Shown here: positions 11,989 to 25,150 of the stretch, in pieces
Layout: each line of letters opens with the position of its first letter
How positions within the stretch are numbered: the stretch's first letter is position 1
The notes under the pieces: model-generated
What the model was told of the DNA's origin: nothing
Databases searched by the model: none
The model's input: the letters and a program-made list of their open reading frames with translations, nothing else
Assembly (NCBI GenBank): GCA_027625915.1
Contig: JANTQA010000029.1
Coordinates: 6,386,001 to 6,450,000 of the forward strand
From: Anaeramoeba flamelloides
Taxonomy: Eukaryota; Metamonada; Anaeramoebidae
Reading direction: 5' to 3'
DNA: 64,000 nt
Program-made: the position numbers and the translations under genes

Positions 11989-12993
11989 TATATAAAATTA
12001 TGAATAATCATTTAATTATTCCCAATAATAGTTCTATTTGTTTTTTAGTGTGACATTACATAAATAACCGATATATATATATATATATATATAATTACAA
12101 TCTCTATTTTATCTATATTATTAAGGGGTGAAAATTGCTATTTATTATTTTCTTTTTGATCAGAAAAAAAGGTTACCTAAGAGATTTTAATCTCAATGAA
12201 GTTTTCCCCTAATATAAAAAATGATAAAAGTATTTTATTCTTTAAAAAATAATTTTGACCCTTTCCATATTCCCCATTTTTTATTAAAATCTTCATACAT
12301 TGTTTTCTCCAAAAAATTGTTATATTTTTTTTTTTTTTATTTTCCGTAAATAATTTAAAGAATGTTTTTTTAAATAAATACCATAGATCTTGATTCGATC
12401 ATTATTAATATTTCACTTAATTTGATATTCCCAATTTACAAATAAATCCACTAGCTCAGAGGAGATTTTATGAAAGTTAAAAAAATATACTCTTTTTTTT
12501 TTTCGAAATAAATTTCAATCCTCACTTGTAATTTAGGTGATAAATCAATTAAAAAATTTCAAAAAACTACAAAATATTAAAAAAATTGAGATATAAGACA
12601 CAAAAAAAATATTAAATTGATTGATTTTATTATATGGGAAGTTTTCTTCCTATTTTTTGAGAAGAAAAAACAATTCAATATTTTTTTAAAACTAGGATGG
12701 AGAAAAAAAGAGAGATATTGCTTCATCGATGTTATTTATAATTTCAAAGTATTTTATAATATATATATATATATATCATTTTGTAATTGAAATTTCATTG
12801 TTTTACTTATAAAAAAACAAAAACTAAAAACATGTTACAATATAAAATATATAATAATCTATTTCGAATATTTCTTTTCTTCTTTTTATCTTTCTTTTTT
12901 TAAAAAAAGCTTAACAATTTTTAAATACTATTTTTTATTTTATTTAAAAAAAAAATATTATCTCATTCTTCTTTTTTACTTTTATATCACTAA
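11989..12993. other. Intergenic, 3' of the ankyrin gene
   Basis: AT-rich DNA with TA dinucleotide runs at about 12071-12092 and 12760-12777. No exon or element end recognised. Confidence 0.5.
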
Positions 12994-15900
12994 TCATTTA
13001 TTTTTTCCTATTTTTTTTATTGATTTTATTTTAATTTTTTTTTTCATTACATCTATTTGATGTTTATATTGAATATTTTCTTTTCTGAATTTCTGAATTT
13101 TCTTTTTTTTTGATAATAAATTCTCATAAGGCGTATCATCATTAAATAAGAAATTGTTTTTTCTTTGTATTTTAGATAATATTATATTTCTTTTTTTAAT
13201 TTGCTTTTCTTTTTTGATTTTTATTAATTCTATTTGGTTTATACTCCTTGAGTTTTCTTTAGTGATTAATTCAATTTTCTTTCTTGAAAGCTGTTTTTGT
13301 TGATCATACATTTTAATAAGATCTAATTTAAGGGATTCTTTTTTAGCAATTTTTTCAATTTTTTGATTAATCTTAAATTTTAAGTAATCAATTTCTATTT
13401 TTTTTTTTTTCTTTTTATTCAAACATATTTGTAAATTCGTAATATTAATATTTGATATCCCTTTCATAAATTCTAGGTTTTTATACTTCATTGCTAAGTC
13501 AATTGGACTTTGTTTGAATGACTATTTCACAAGTAAATACATATAATAAATCAGTATTTGAATTAAAAAACCATATGTTGATATAATAATTGATTGAAAT
13601 TATTGTAAATTCATGATTTTTGTAAAAAAAAAACAAAAGAATTAAAGTAAAGAAAAAAAATTAATTTATGAATTATGGAAAAAAAGTATTTAAAAGGAAT
13701 TCAAAATTTAAAAATAATAAATGCATAGTTGTATTATTCAGTCTTTACAATAAAAAAGATTTTTTTTTTTTTAATTAATTTGAAACTAAAATATTTTGGA
13801 ATTAGGGTTTTTATATAACAATTATGAATCGTATTTCACAATGTTGAATAAAAAATAACTCATCTATTGAGAATCTATTAATAAACCCATTTTTTTTTTT
13901 TTTTTCCTTTTTGTTTTTTTTTTTTTTTGGGTTTTATTATTATATATCGATGAAGAAGTATCACAAATGAAAAAAGATCAAGTGGTTCGTTTCTTATACA
14001 GTCAGTTTCACTTTTAAGGCACAAAATTTCAACGAAATTTAAGGCACAAAAAAATCTCAAATTAAAGCACAAAATTCAAATTCTAGTATAAATAAATTGT
14101 AATATATTTTACTAAAATTACAAATTTTTTGTGTTTTGATTTGAGATTTTTATTGTGCCTTAAATTTCGTTGAAAGTTTGTGCCTTAAAAGTGAAACCGA
14201 CTGTACTGGAACATGATAGTTAGAGTAATTTGTAAATAAAAAAGAAATATCAAGATTTAAAGTAAAAAGTATATAAAAAAATGAAAACAATTAATCTACT
14301 ATTTTTAAATTAATATTCAAAATAAAAATCAAACAAAACAAAATTAATCAAAAATTATGATTTTGATTTTATATGTTCGGATTTTAAGATAGTATTATTT
14401 TTTTATTTATTATTTTTTGCCAATTTATTATTAAAAATCCATTTTAATTTTTTTTACTGTAATTTTTGTTTTTACTTTTCATCATTTTTTTTTTGTTTTT
14501 AAGCTAGAAATAAGATTTTGGGTATACAATTTCCATCTAAATAATCTGAAAATCCATGATTTTGTTCTTATGTTCCCATTTCGTAATTAATATAAAAAAA
14601 GAACATCTCGGGTGTAATTTACAAGTTATAAAAATAATAATATCACTATTTTTTCATTCTTATTTTTTTGAAAATATTAAAAACTAAACTATTTTTCAAA
14701 AATTTTGACTTATTTTAAATTGTTAAGGGTTTAATTTTGAGGGTTTATCCTATATTCTCATCAAAACAATATTTTCCTATTTTTTACATTAGTTTCATTT
14801 TTTCTAATTTTGTCAAATTTTTGTTGAATTTTTACAAATTTTTTTTTTCTTTTTAAAATTTATCTTTTTCTTTTTTTTTTTTTTTTTTTTTTTTTATTTT
14901 CTTTTTTTTCGATGTCTTTTTTTTTTGTTTTTAAAAAAAGATCATATGAAAAAAAAAAGAGATCTAAAAAACAAATAATCATTAAAGAAAATTGAAACTA
15001 TGTAATGTCTTTTAAAATGGATTTAATTTAAAACAAAAAATTGTGTTGTTCAACTTTTATTTAGTGAAAGTTAATAATAGAAAATCGAAATGTTTATTTG
15101 AAAAATTGTGACTCACTTTTTTTTTTAGTTTTTAGTTTTTTTTTTAATTTTTAAAATATCAGGTTTTTATATATTTAAAACGATTTAAAAGTTAATTTGA
15201 AATCAGATTGAATTATTAGTTGTTCTTGGATACTAAAGGATATAATATATATATTCAATTTATTATGAAAAGGTAAGTCACAATTTTTGAAATGATCATT
15301 ACATTAGTACCACTTAATATGACATACAAATTTATCATCAATTCCCTTTTGATCCTTTTTTATAATAATAAACCCCAATTCAAAATTTTTAAGACACCAA
15401 AATTCGATTTGTGAAAAAAAAAACTTATTTAATCAATTCCTGAAGAAATACCAAATTAGAACCATTCTCTAATTGAAATTTTAACACTTGTTTATAAATT
15501 ACAATACTCACAAAACAAAAAATAAATAATTATCAATACAAATAAATCAAGGGTGTGTTAAAAATTTTGGAGAGAGCAAAACAAAAAAATACATTACTAA
15601 ATTGGTTGAAATTCTATTAGGAATATTGATCGATCAAATGGTCAGATACTACGAATTAATTTTATTTGAGTTCTTCACTTAGGAACAACTCAACTTTAAA
15701 ATAATATCAATTGTTCATTAAAATTTTGATCGAACGAAACGAGTTACGCAATTCAAAAAATGAAATGAAAAAAAAAACTAAAAGATGAAAAAATGATTTT
15801 CATATTTTTCAAAAAATCAAATTAATTTCCAATTTGAATGAAATTGTATTATTGTGATTGTTTGGAACATTTTAGCTGTGTAGAAAATTTTGAATTTAAG

Positions 15901-18900
15901 GTTTAGTTTTACCAATAAAAAAATAAAAATAAATAATAAGAAGAAAAATTAAATTTATATCATACATTTAACCATTCTTCTAAACCTTTGTCTCTAAATA
16001 AACGAACAGAAAACATGGAAACATTTGTATTTTTTGCCAAAACATGAAGAATATTGTTTTTATTATCATCCTTGATTTGATAATTTGCTCCATTTCTCAG
16101 TAGAAATTTTAATATTTCAAAATTTGGATTAACTAAACATGTAAAATATAAAGGTGTTAAATACGGCTTCTTGTTATTCTATTATTAAGTTATATTTAAT
16201 AATTATAAAGGATAATAAAATAAAAAGATTTAATCAAGAGATTATATAATATTACCATCAATATCACTTTGAAGGCACAAACTTTCAACGAAATTTAAGG
16301 CACAGAAAAATCTCAAATAAGGCACAAAATTTGGAATTTTTTTTTTTACAATTTATTTTTACTAGAATTTGAATTTTGTGCCTTAATCTGAGATTTTTTT
16401 TGCCTTAAATTTTGTTGAAAGTTTGTACCTTAAAAGTGAAACTGACTGTATATCTCAAATTTAAATAATAATTTACACGTGGTACTCCATCGATTGGAAT
16501 TAATTTATGTAATAAAAATTCCATACTTTTTTTTTTAAAAGCTCCAAGGCATAAATAATGCAGGGGTGAATACTAAATATAATAATAGAAATAATATATA
16601 TATATATATATATATTTATATTTAAAAAAAAAATGGGATTTGTCTTAAATTATAAAGTAAATTTGATACATACATACATATATATATATGTATATCGGGA
16701 TATTGAAATAAATAAAAAGAAATTAACTTCAAAATTGTTATGCAAATCTACCCCATATTTTAATAGAAAATTTAATATTTCAACTTTGGAATTAAATTGA
16801 CAAGCTATATGAAATGAATTTTTCTGTTAATATTTGAAATAAAATAAACGATTAAGTGGCTAAATTTTTAAATTAATTTATCAATGTTAGAAATTTAAAT
16901 TAAATTTTATTACATTTTCCTATTATAAAGAATGAATAAAAAGGGACAATAATAATAATAAACCAATAAATAAAAAAGTTAATAAATTATAATAGGCTGT
17001 TGATGAAAAATCATCTTTTAAAAAAATATTTCTTATAATTTTATTACTCTTTTATTTTATTTTGATTAAAAAATTTTTAAGGTAAATATAATTTATTTTT
17101 TTTTCAAAATATCAAAATCAATAATTTTTTATTTTCTGATTTCATAAATAAAATAAGTACGTTATTTCAAATTATTTTTTCTTAAATTTTCTTTTTGAAT
17201 AAAAAGTTTATTATTTAATATATCACCAGAGAAAAGTAAACAAATTTAAAACCAGTTTTTAATTTAACAAGTATTATGAAAGATAATTTATTTAAAAATA
17301 CTTTCTTTCTTTAGTTTTCAGCCAGTTAAAATTATTTGAAAAGAGTTTAATTAAGAAAATTGATACATATAAGTTTTTATTATAAACTCCTTTTCAGTCA
17401 ATATGGCCTGTATTATTGAAGTAATCGAACATATTCTATAAGTTTAATTCATTTTTCTTCTCAAAATAAATTTCAATTTTTAGATCAAAATCATTTTAAA
17501 ATTTTTTAATTGTTATTTTTCTTTTCTTTTTTTTTTTTCTTCTTTTTGTTTTTCTTTTGTTTTTCTTTTTTTGAAAAAGTAAATTCAAAAAAAAAAAAAT
17601 TTGAAAAACGAAATATACATTTACAAAAATTGAGGCTTTGTAATTTCTAATAAAATTCATACATTTACTATTCAAAAATCTTATTTTCAACAATTTTAAT
17701 TTTACTAAAGAAATTGAGAATTTTGCACAAGAGATTCCAATGAAAAGCCCCCAAAAATTTTTTTAACATTTTTTTATTTTTGAAATATATAGTTTGTTCA
17801 GCTATTTCTTTTATCAATACCAAGTCTAATCTAAAGTTTATTATTTCTCTTATTTCTAAACAATCTAAATTTTATTAATTCTGAAAATAGAGTGACTTTT
17901 TCATTTTTGGCTGGGGAACTTTGAGTGAAATCGAGTTTATTTGAACTTTTTATTTTTTTTATTGTTATTTATTATACTTTTTACCTTTTTTAATTTTTTT
18001 TAAAATTTATGCTTTCCCCGATTCTTTCTCTTTAGCATAGTTTGGATTGATAAAAGTCAGAAAAAGAAATTATAAGAATTGGCAAATTTAACCATTATTA
18101 TATGACGTAAAATGAACTTAAAAAAGTTTAACTGATCAGATCTTAACTTAATTGAACTAAACTCAATGGAAGTATAATGAACAAAACAAAGTGGATCGAA
18201 ATAATTTGATACAAACTAAAGCGAATTGTATTGATCTTTCATTACAATATAAACCAGTCCAAACTCGTAATTTATTAAATTATTAAGTTGGTGGCTTGTT
18301 CTGGGATTTTGTGAAAACAAGATTTTTTTTTGACTTGCGAAAAAAATATATCACTTTAAATTCCAATAAATCAAAAGAAAGGATAACAAGAAAACTTTGA
18401 GTCCAATTATTATTCTCAAAATCTCAATACTTTAAAGATTCAACATATACAAAAACTTCTAATATAAAACTTGATGACTTAATTTATTTCATTTGATCTC
18501 TAGTTGTTGAAATATTTGGAAATCTCTATTAAAATAACAGAATAAGTGATTATATTAATAAATTCATTATTAGAGATTTACATTTTATGATTTTAATAGT
18601 GTATCTCACACTTCTACCTTAAAAGAAATTTAAACAAACTAAATTTATCTTATAAATTGAAAAAAATATATACATACCTTGGTTAATGAATTCAGTGATG
18701 CACCCTTGTTTAAAAATATTGTGATGATGATTTTAAAGATTTGGATGTTTTTGATATACTTGCATACATAATGTATCGGCTGTTTCTATAAGTTTTTTTT
18801 TTTTAAATTGGAGAGAATATTCATTAATTAACAAAAGTACACATTAAAAGTAAAAATGGAAGTTTATCATTTTCTATATATTTATATATATATAAGATAA

Positions 18901-21546
18901 AATAATTGAAAAAAAAGAAATATATAGCTAAATTGGTCATCATTTATTAGAAGTATTACACAAAGATGAAATTATTTTTAATTTTCAAATTTGGTAGAAA
19001 AATATTAGACATTATTAGAAAAGTTCCATACATTACATCTTAAAACTCAATAATATGCTTGAGTATAAAATCAATTTTCAAGAGAAAATTTCTTGATTTT
19101 TTAAAGTAAATTTTAAATTATGAATTGAATTTTTTAAATTTTTAGATTTTTTTTTATTGGATGATACTCAAAAATATCTCTATTTTATTGTTAAAAAAAA
19201 AAATAAATAACTTAATGTTTTGAGATATATTCCTAATTGTTCCTTTATTTTTAGAATTTCTTTTTAAATATTAAAACTTAAAGAAAACAATACAGTATTC
19301 ATATATTTAAGGTTTATTGTTGGTTTCTTGATTTAATGTGTCAATCTTGTTGATATAAGTAATTGAGTTTTTATTTTGTAGAAGGTATTGTAAAAGTCTG
19401 TATGGGTTATTTTAATGATTAAAAAATATAAACTTTCTAGTAAAAAGGAAACACAACTTTTAGTTAGTGAGTGTATATTTTACCAAGCTTTCATGGACAA
19501 ATTTAATAACAATAAAAAAAAATTTGAAAAACAAATTTTTTAAATGTGATCCTAAGTGATAAATATTACATAATTAATTGTTCAATAAAATTAATAATAA
19601 ACTTTTTTACGTACATAAGAGAAATACAGCACTAAAGTGTTTTAAATTTAATTATAATATAATTTAATGTTTGACAAATCATTGTTCAAGATCAGACACC
19701 CAAATCAAAAAAAGTTATATTTATTTCAAGAATTGAATCATTCTTACAGAAACATTAAAAAGATTTGATCATTTATTATATTACTTTTTTGTATATTAAA
19801 ATGATTCTACATAAACCTAGTTGTTACTTTCCAATTGTGAAGTGATGATTTCTAGGAGTTGATAAATTTAGATCTTTTTAACTGTATTTGAAATCTAAAT
19901 TGGAGAAAATTTCTGATGAAAGTTCATTATTCAATAATTCTAATCTTTTTTTTTGAATATTCTTGTCAACCCAATTTATACAAGAAAAAAGTAACAATCT
20001 TAAGAATAGATCACAATTTAGAATCTCATTATCATTTGAAAACTCTCTTTGGAAACCAAAATAAGAGCAGAATGAAGTAAAAATTAATTTCAATTGGTGA
20101 TTCAAATACCAGTAATTGAAAAAAGACAGCTAATATCAAAAGACAAAACAAAAAATCAATTTACACACTATTTTTATAATGATCAAAATAATTCATGAAG
20201 AACGACTATAATCCATGTTTCAAAATAATAGTCCATGATTTGTTTTCTTCCTATTCCAATACAACATACAAGTTTACTACCCAATAGTAAACCTAATTTC
20301 AAATCATTTGTGAGAGTAAACCCTTTGATATTTTCTGTAATATTTAAATTATGAATGCAATTTGTTCAAAATTTTTTCGTAATTGTCTTCAATTTTTCTG
20401 AAATTTTTTGTTTTTTTTGAATTCAAAATTTTATAAAAAAAATTAACTCTATTTTTTAGGTAATTTTCTAATTTGATCCTTCATTTTTAGAATTTCTTTT
20501 TAATGAGACTACTTTTCAAAACATAATACCATATTAAATTCCTGTTTATTTTTCATTTTCTTCGATCCGTTGATCAATCTCTCTTCGATAACTAAAAAAA
20601 CGCGTATTTTATTTAGAAATACAGATTGAAAATTTCTGCACTCATTATTTGGAAAACAGTAATTCAAATGTTGAATGTGGATCTGAAGATTATTTTTATT
20701 AAAATAAACAATTAAATTATTTTAGCTTTCTTTTTTTGATCTTAAATAGTTCTAAAAAATGAGACGAATAAGGGATTAAAAGAAAAGATTCCCGAATTAA
20801 ATCTAATTTTGAAAAGAGAAAAACATTCCAACGATCATGTTACAAAGATTACCAGATTTTATTCTCTATTATTTTATAATGAAAATAACCAAAAGTATAT
20901 TCTGTTTTATTTTAAACTTTAAAAAAAAGCATTGTTTTTCGATTTCAATAAAATTCCATCAACTAGAATTAATATTATATAGTTTGTCTTTTTGACAAAA
21001 ATAAGTATTTAGAAAGTTTGGTCAATTGTTATTAATATCTCAAATAAATTTTTGAACCTTTAAAATTGAATTTTCTTTTATATTTTTTCTTTTTTGTTGT
21101 GTTTTTTCAAAAATAAAAGTATTATAGAATTTTTTAAATTAATGAAGTGTTTTTGTTAAGATCAAGTTATTTTCTATTTTAAACTTTGTTGAATTAAAAG
21201 TTTTTTTCTGATGTGTTATAGATTTAAAAAAGAGAAAAAAAAGCAAACAATATTTTTTTAGATTACATACTTTAGCAAATGTTTGACAAACATCAGCACC
21301 AATATCTATTAATGTTTGTACAACCCCCAAGATATCATTCGAATGATTTCTGTATTTTAAAACAAAAATTAAAGGAGTATATTTGGGTTTATTCAAAAAA
21401 GGTATATTTATATTGAATTTATTTAGCCGACGCATAATTTCTTTAGGTGTTGAATTTAGCAACACTAGAGCCAGTGTGTTTTGATTTTGCAAATTTCTTT
21501 GATTTTTTTGATTAAAGTTATCTTTTTTTTTCATACGTATAATCAT
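12994..21546 (-). CDS. Ankyrin-repeat protein, 6 exons
   Basis: Exons on the minus strand are 21546-21271, 18785-18678, 16823-16728, 16572-16477, 16178-15966 and 13521-12994 (TGA stop), giving 438 residues. Every intron is GT..AG and phase 0. Ankyrin-type consensus appears in order: TPLIFVLKY..LIDIGADVC (about 62-90), QPIHYVCKY..FLNKGASLN (94-124), FHIACQF..LLKYGVDLH, SPLHYLCLG..LLHKLIPID, TPLYFTCLV..LLRNGANYQ, a divergent unit NILHVLAK, and SPIDLAMKY at the start of exon 6. The last ~150 residues are Lys/Ile-rich and probably coiled-coil. No enzymatic domain, signal or membrane segment is visible, so the role is presumably protein binding. The chosen start is the first ATG of the exon 1 frame; an upstream non-ATG extension is unlikely. 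Introns 1, 2 and 5 are 1.8-2.5 kb and, like intron 4, hold mobile elements. Confidence 0.85.
13999..14203. mobile_element. Palindromic MITE, family C copy 2
   Basis: 205 bp, TA-flanked, same hairpin structure as the copy at 11793. It sits in intron 5 of the ankyrin gene. The overlapping minus-strand frame at 13878-14072 is a chance reading of it. Confidence 0.9.
14685..15293 (+). mobile_element. TAAACT-type element, family A copy 2
   Basis: It begins TAAACTATTTTTCAAAAATT and ends in a GTAAGTCACAATTTTTGAAA block. It shares with 24207-24792 the internal motifs ACTATGTAATGTCTTT and TACTAAAGGATAT. It lies in intron 5 of the ankyrin gene. The right terminus is eroded, so the last bases are approximate. 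Confidence 0.65.
16255..16448. mobile_element. Palindromic MITE, family C copy 3
   Basis: 194 bp with a mutated left end (CCATCAATATCACTTT) and intact right end. It occupies most of the 298-nt intron 4 of the ankyrin gene, leaving only a few dozen bases at each splice site. Confidence 0.9.
16591..16614. repeat. TA dinucleotide microsatellite
   Basis: About 12 tandem AT units just upstream of ankyrin exon 4, inside intron 3. Similar runs occur at 12071, 12760, 25124, 25671 and 36416. Confidence 0.9.
17383..17939 (-). mobile_element. TAAACTC TIR element, family B copy 1
   Basis: 557 bp. The left end is TAAACTCCTTTTCAGTCAA and the right end reads TTTGAGTGAAATCGAGTTTA. The right subterminal block GTGACTTTTTCATTTTTGGC matches, in reverse, the left end of 25768-26343. 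It lies in intron 2 of the ankyrin gene. The pyrimidine-rich centre makes chance frames only. Confidence 0.75.
19080..19330 (+). repeat. Family J terminal fragment
   Basis: Shares with the right arm of 59950-61081 the terminal text AAGGTTTATTGTTGGTTTCTT and the flanking TTTATTTTTAGAATTTC. It looks like a single, decayed element end. Confidence 0.5.
19878..20143 (-). pseudogene. Orphan exon-like frame inside ankyrin intron 1
   Basis: A minus-strand frame open from a possible AG acceptor near 20132 to a TAA at 19878 encodes about 83 residues of mixed, protein-like composition (for example CINWVDKNIQKKRLELL and NNELSSEIFSNLDF). This is unlike the low-complexity chance frames elsewhere. There is no ATG start in frame. 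It may be an alternative terminal exon of the ankyrin gene, a leftover exon of a broken gene, or chance. I recognise no domain. Confidence 0.3.
20380..20575 (+). repeat. Family J terminal fragment
   Basis: Carries the block TTAACTCTATTTTTTAGG followed by TTTGATCCTTCATTTTTAGA, also found at 22310-22375 and in the arms of the family J element. Only one end is seen. Confidence 0.45.
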
Positions 21547-22961
21547 AAAGTTCAAACCCAAAAAGAAGATGATAAAAAAATAAATTTAAAATTTTTACTT
21601 TTCGTCTAAAGTTATTTTTTATTAAAAATTTTGATCCTTTTTATAAATTACTCCTTATTTAATCAAGGACACAATTGTTTTATCCAGATCATTAACCTCT
21701 ACTTTCTTTTCCAATGAATTTTCATTTTTTTTCTCGTTGGGACCGTTTCAAGAATAATCATTTAATTAATGTTTAGGAATTGAATTCTTGGTGGCTTTAT
21801 AAGTTTATTATTTTTATCTGTTAGTGATTGTTTATTTTTTTGTGATCGATAAATGATTGATAACTATAAATCTTCATGATATATACTAGATATCTTATTG
21901 TAGTTGAAGTTTTTCTACTGAAAAGGTGATCAACTTATCGTCAATTCTAAATGTCAGACATGTAAAAAATAACATTCGTGTTTTTTTTTTTCTTTCCAAT
22001 TTGCAATACTGGCTGGTACCAAAAGTCAATGAAATTGAAATTTTGAATAATTTACAAAATTTATAGTGTTAAAAAAAAAACAATAATAGTCTCAAAAATC
22101 GTACTTTTTTTTCTTCTTTTATGTTGAAGAAAAAAATAAATGCATTTTTCGTTGGTTTCCCCAAAGTCAAATCAATTTTCGAGATAAATTTTTTTGATTT
22201 TTTAAGTAAATTTGAAATTAGAAATTGAATTTTTGGAAAATTTCAGACGATTTTACAAAATTTTCATAAATTGTGGGTTTTTTTTCTGATAAAAATTATC
22301 CAAAAAAAATTAACTCTATTTTTTGAAAATAAATTTTTCGTTTGATCCTTCATTTTCAAGATTTTCTTTTTTCATATTAAAACTTTTAGAGATTAATCTC
22401 TTATTTAATCAATTTCAATTAAAATTTTCTCGGTTCATTTAATTTTTGGTCTTCTTGATAAGGTAAATGTGACTTTTAATTTTAAACAATAATTGTGCCA
22501 TTTTTGAAGGGTTATTTTAAAAATATTTTACATGTTGTTAAAAAACTGTAAGTTCAAATAAAAATTGCACTTTCCAAGTAACCTAGGAATACCTTTTAAG
22601 TTGTTAAAATAAACAAAAAATAATTCAAATTATAAAAAAATAATTCTTGTTTCACTTTGGAACCAGAAAATATATAAATTTACTTTTATTTAAGGTAAAT
22701 TTAAAAAATTGGGGCAGGTTTTTCATCCTAAAAAAATTTTTTTAATTGTTTTATTTTTTTTTTTTGAATCATAATGTATTTTACAAAAGTGTGCAGTGAT
22801 AATAACCGATATAGATTAATAAATTATAATATCCTGTAATCATTTTATTTTTTGAAAGACAAATGAAAAAAAAGAAAAAAGAAATAATAATAAAGTTTGA
22901 ACCTAATTTTAAAATTTGGTTTTCAAAATTATATTTTTCTTTGGTCTTTAATAAACTGTTA
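21547..22961. other. Intergenic upstream of the ankyrin gene
   Basis: Probable promoter side of the minus-strand ankyrin gene. No motif stands out. A family J fragment lies at 22180-22410. The frame at 22781-22987 overlaps a MITE end and is not a gene. Confidence 0.45.
22180..22410 (+). repeat. Family J terminal fragment
   Basis: Third partial copy, with TTAACTCTATTTTTTGAAAA and TTTGATCCTTCATTTTC in the same order as at 20440-20490. Confidence 0.45.
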
Positions 22962-23158
22962 CAGTCACTTCCACTTTTAAGACACAAACTTTCAACGAAA
23001 TTTAAGGTACAATAAAAATCTTAAATTAAGGCACAAAATTCAAATTCAAGTAAAATAAATTGTAAAAATTAAAATTACAAATTTTGTGCCTTAATTTCAG
23101 TTTTTTTTTGTGCCATAAATTTCGTTGAAAGTTTGTGCCTTAAAAGTGGAACTGACTG
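22962..23158. mobile_element. Palindromic MITE, family C copy 4
   Basis: 197 bp, TA on both sides, with the same foldback structure. The outer left end carries a few changes (CAGTCACTTCCACTTTTAA). Confidence 0.9.
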
Positions 23159-23160
23159 TA

Positions 23161-24206
23161 ATAAAATTAAACCGTCATATTTTGAGCAATAAATTCATCT
23201 AATTATTTTTTTTGTTTTGAATTATTTCCATTATTAACATCCAAAATCTTGTTTTTTGAGACCTCCACTTAAGAAAAATACAATTTTTTTTTTTTTTTTG
23301 TTTTTATAAATTCAAGAAATCCTTAAAATGTATATTTTACTATTATTCAATTTTTTAGACCTTTTTATTGATTTCAAAAAAAAAAAAAAAACAAGTTTAA
23401 GAACCAAATTAATTTTGGAATTCTAAAAAAAATATATTTTTCAAAAAATTAAACCCAATAGTTATAATAAGATTTAATCTCCAGAAAGGTAAAATTTTAT
23501 TAGAAATCATCTTTATTTAGGTATACAAATATCCAATAAATTTTTGATTTTAATTTTGTTTTGTTCAGAATAACAATGGTTTAAACAAATCTTTATTCAA
23601 AAAAAAAAAATGATTTAAATCAAATAACATTTACACTTTTTTTTGAAAAATAATAAAAATATTTAGATTTAGATTATTAAAAAGGATCAAAATTTCTCGA
23701 TTTTTTTAAATATATCAAGTATTAAAATAATGGGTTTCACTTAACAGAACTAAAAAAATATAACTTAGAAACTGTTAATTTTAATTTCATCTATCTCTTT
23801 CAGTTAGATTTTCTTGTGTTCAAATACTTTATTTTGATTATAATGGGTTGCAAAAATGATTACACCGTATCTTATGATAAAGATTTGTTTATCAAGAACG
23901 ATTTTCACAGATAAAATTAGAAAAGATATTCTTAATTGGTTTCTGTTTGATTGATAAAAAAGATAGTCTTTTTATTAAGATAAAAAAATTTATAAATAAA
24001 CCATTTTAGAAATTCATTAATTTCAAATAAGTTTTAATAAAAAAAGAAAATAGATACTGATAAACTCGAATAATTTTTTTTTTAAAATTTATTTCATTTT
24101 CCATTTTTTTACAATATACATGTCTGCTTTAAGAAAATTTCATTCAAAAGATGATTCCCGAAGATTAATGAATTTTCCTATTTTATTTGTATTTAAATCA
24201 ATAATA
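23161..24206. other. Non-coding stretch
   Basis: A-runs and T-runs, no recognised element ends. A 23-residue frame at 23843-23914 is too short to support. Confidence 0.4.
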
Positions 24207-24380
24207 TAAACTATTTTTCAAAAATTCTGAGTCACTTTATAATGTTGATTGGAGTTGTTTTGATGGATTATTCCAGTATTCTTAACAAAAAATTATTTTC
24301 AAATTTTAGGATCAGTATCATTTTTTCTAATTTTGCAAAATTTAGTTTTGCTTTTTCAAATTTTTGTTTTATTTTTTTTT

Positions 24381-24416
<36 letters not shown>

Positions 24417-24792
24417 AAAAAAGATCATGTGGAAAAAAAAAAGAGATCTTCGAATAGAAAAATAAATATGAATAAAATTATGACTATGTAATGTCTTTGA
24501 AAAGGAATTTAATTATTCATAAAAAATCTTGTTGTTCAACTTTTTTTCAGTGTAAGTTCAATAATAAAAAATCCGTAATGCTCATTTTAAAAATTCTGAC
24601 TCGCTTTTATTTAGTTTTTGGTTTTATTTTTTTTTAATTTTTAATATGTCAGGCTTTTATAAATTTAGAATGACTTAAAAGTGGATTAAAAATCAGATTT
24701 AGTTATTAATTGTTCTTGAATACTAAAGGATATTTGTTTTTTTTTTCGATTTATTATATCAGGTGAGTCACAATTTTTGAAAAAGAGTTTAG
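24207..24792 (+). mobile_element. TAAACT-type TIR element, family A copy 3
   Basis: 586 bp, the best preserved of the family. It starts TAAACTATTTTTCAAAAATT and ends TTTTTGAAAAAGAGTTTA, with subterminal GAGTCAC/GTGAGTCAC motifs. An internal terminus-like motif (AAAAATTCTGACTCGC, about 24590) suggests two units fused head to tail. A long T-run at about 24372-24415 sits in the middle. Confidence 0.8.
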
Positions 24793-25119
24793 TTTAAAGT
24801 GTAAGAGTGATGTTCTTCAATGATTATTTTAACCACCTTTACAGTTATGTAAATTTTAAGCATACTCAGTTTTCCACAAAAAAAAAAATGGAAAAATAAA
24901 AATTGATTTTATTTTAATAGACCTAATATATATATTATCTATTTAAGAAACAATCAATAAAAAGCCTTTTTAAACAAAAAAATAGGGTGGCTAAATTTTT
25001 AAATCAATTAAAATCAAAGTTTTCAAATCATTTATTTATGGAAATAATAAAAATATTTAGCCAATGATAAATAACTTGAAATACCAGAGTATCATTTTTA
25101 ACTCTGTAAATTACTTTTA

Positions 25120-25123
<4 letters not shown>

Positions 25124-25150
<27 letters not shown>
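25124..25150. repeat. TA dinucleotide microsatellite
   Basis: About 13 tandem units, flanked by non-coding DNA. Confidence 0.9.

Larger units (their letters stand above)
18786..21270 (-). other. Intron 1 of the ankyrin gene, with relics
   Basis: 2.5 kb between exons 1 and 2. It holds partial copies of the family J terminus (around 19080-19330 and 20380-20575) and one orphan exon-like frame at 19878-20105. No other gene is visible. Confidence 0.6.
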
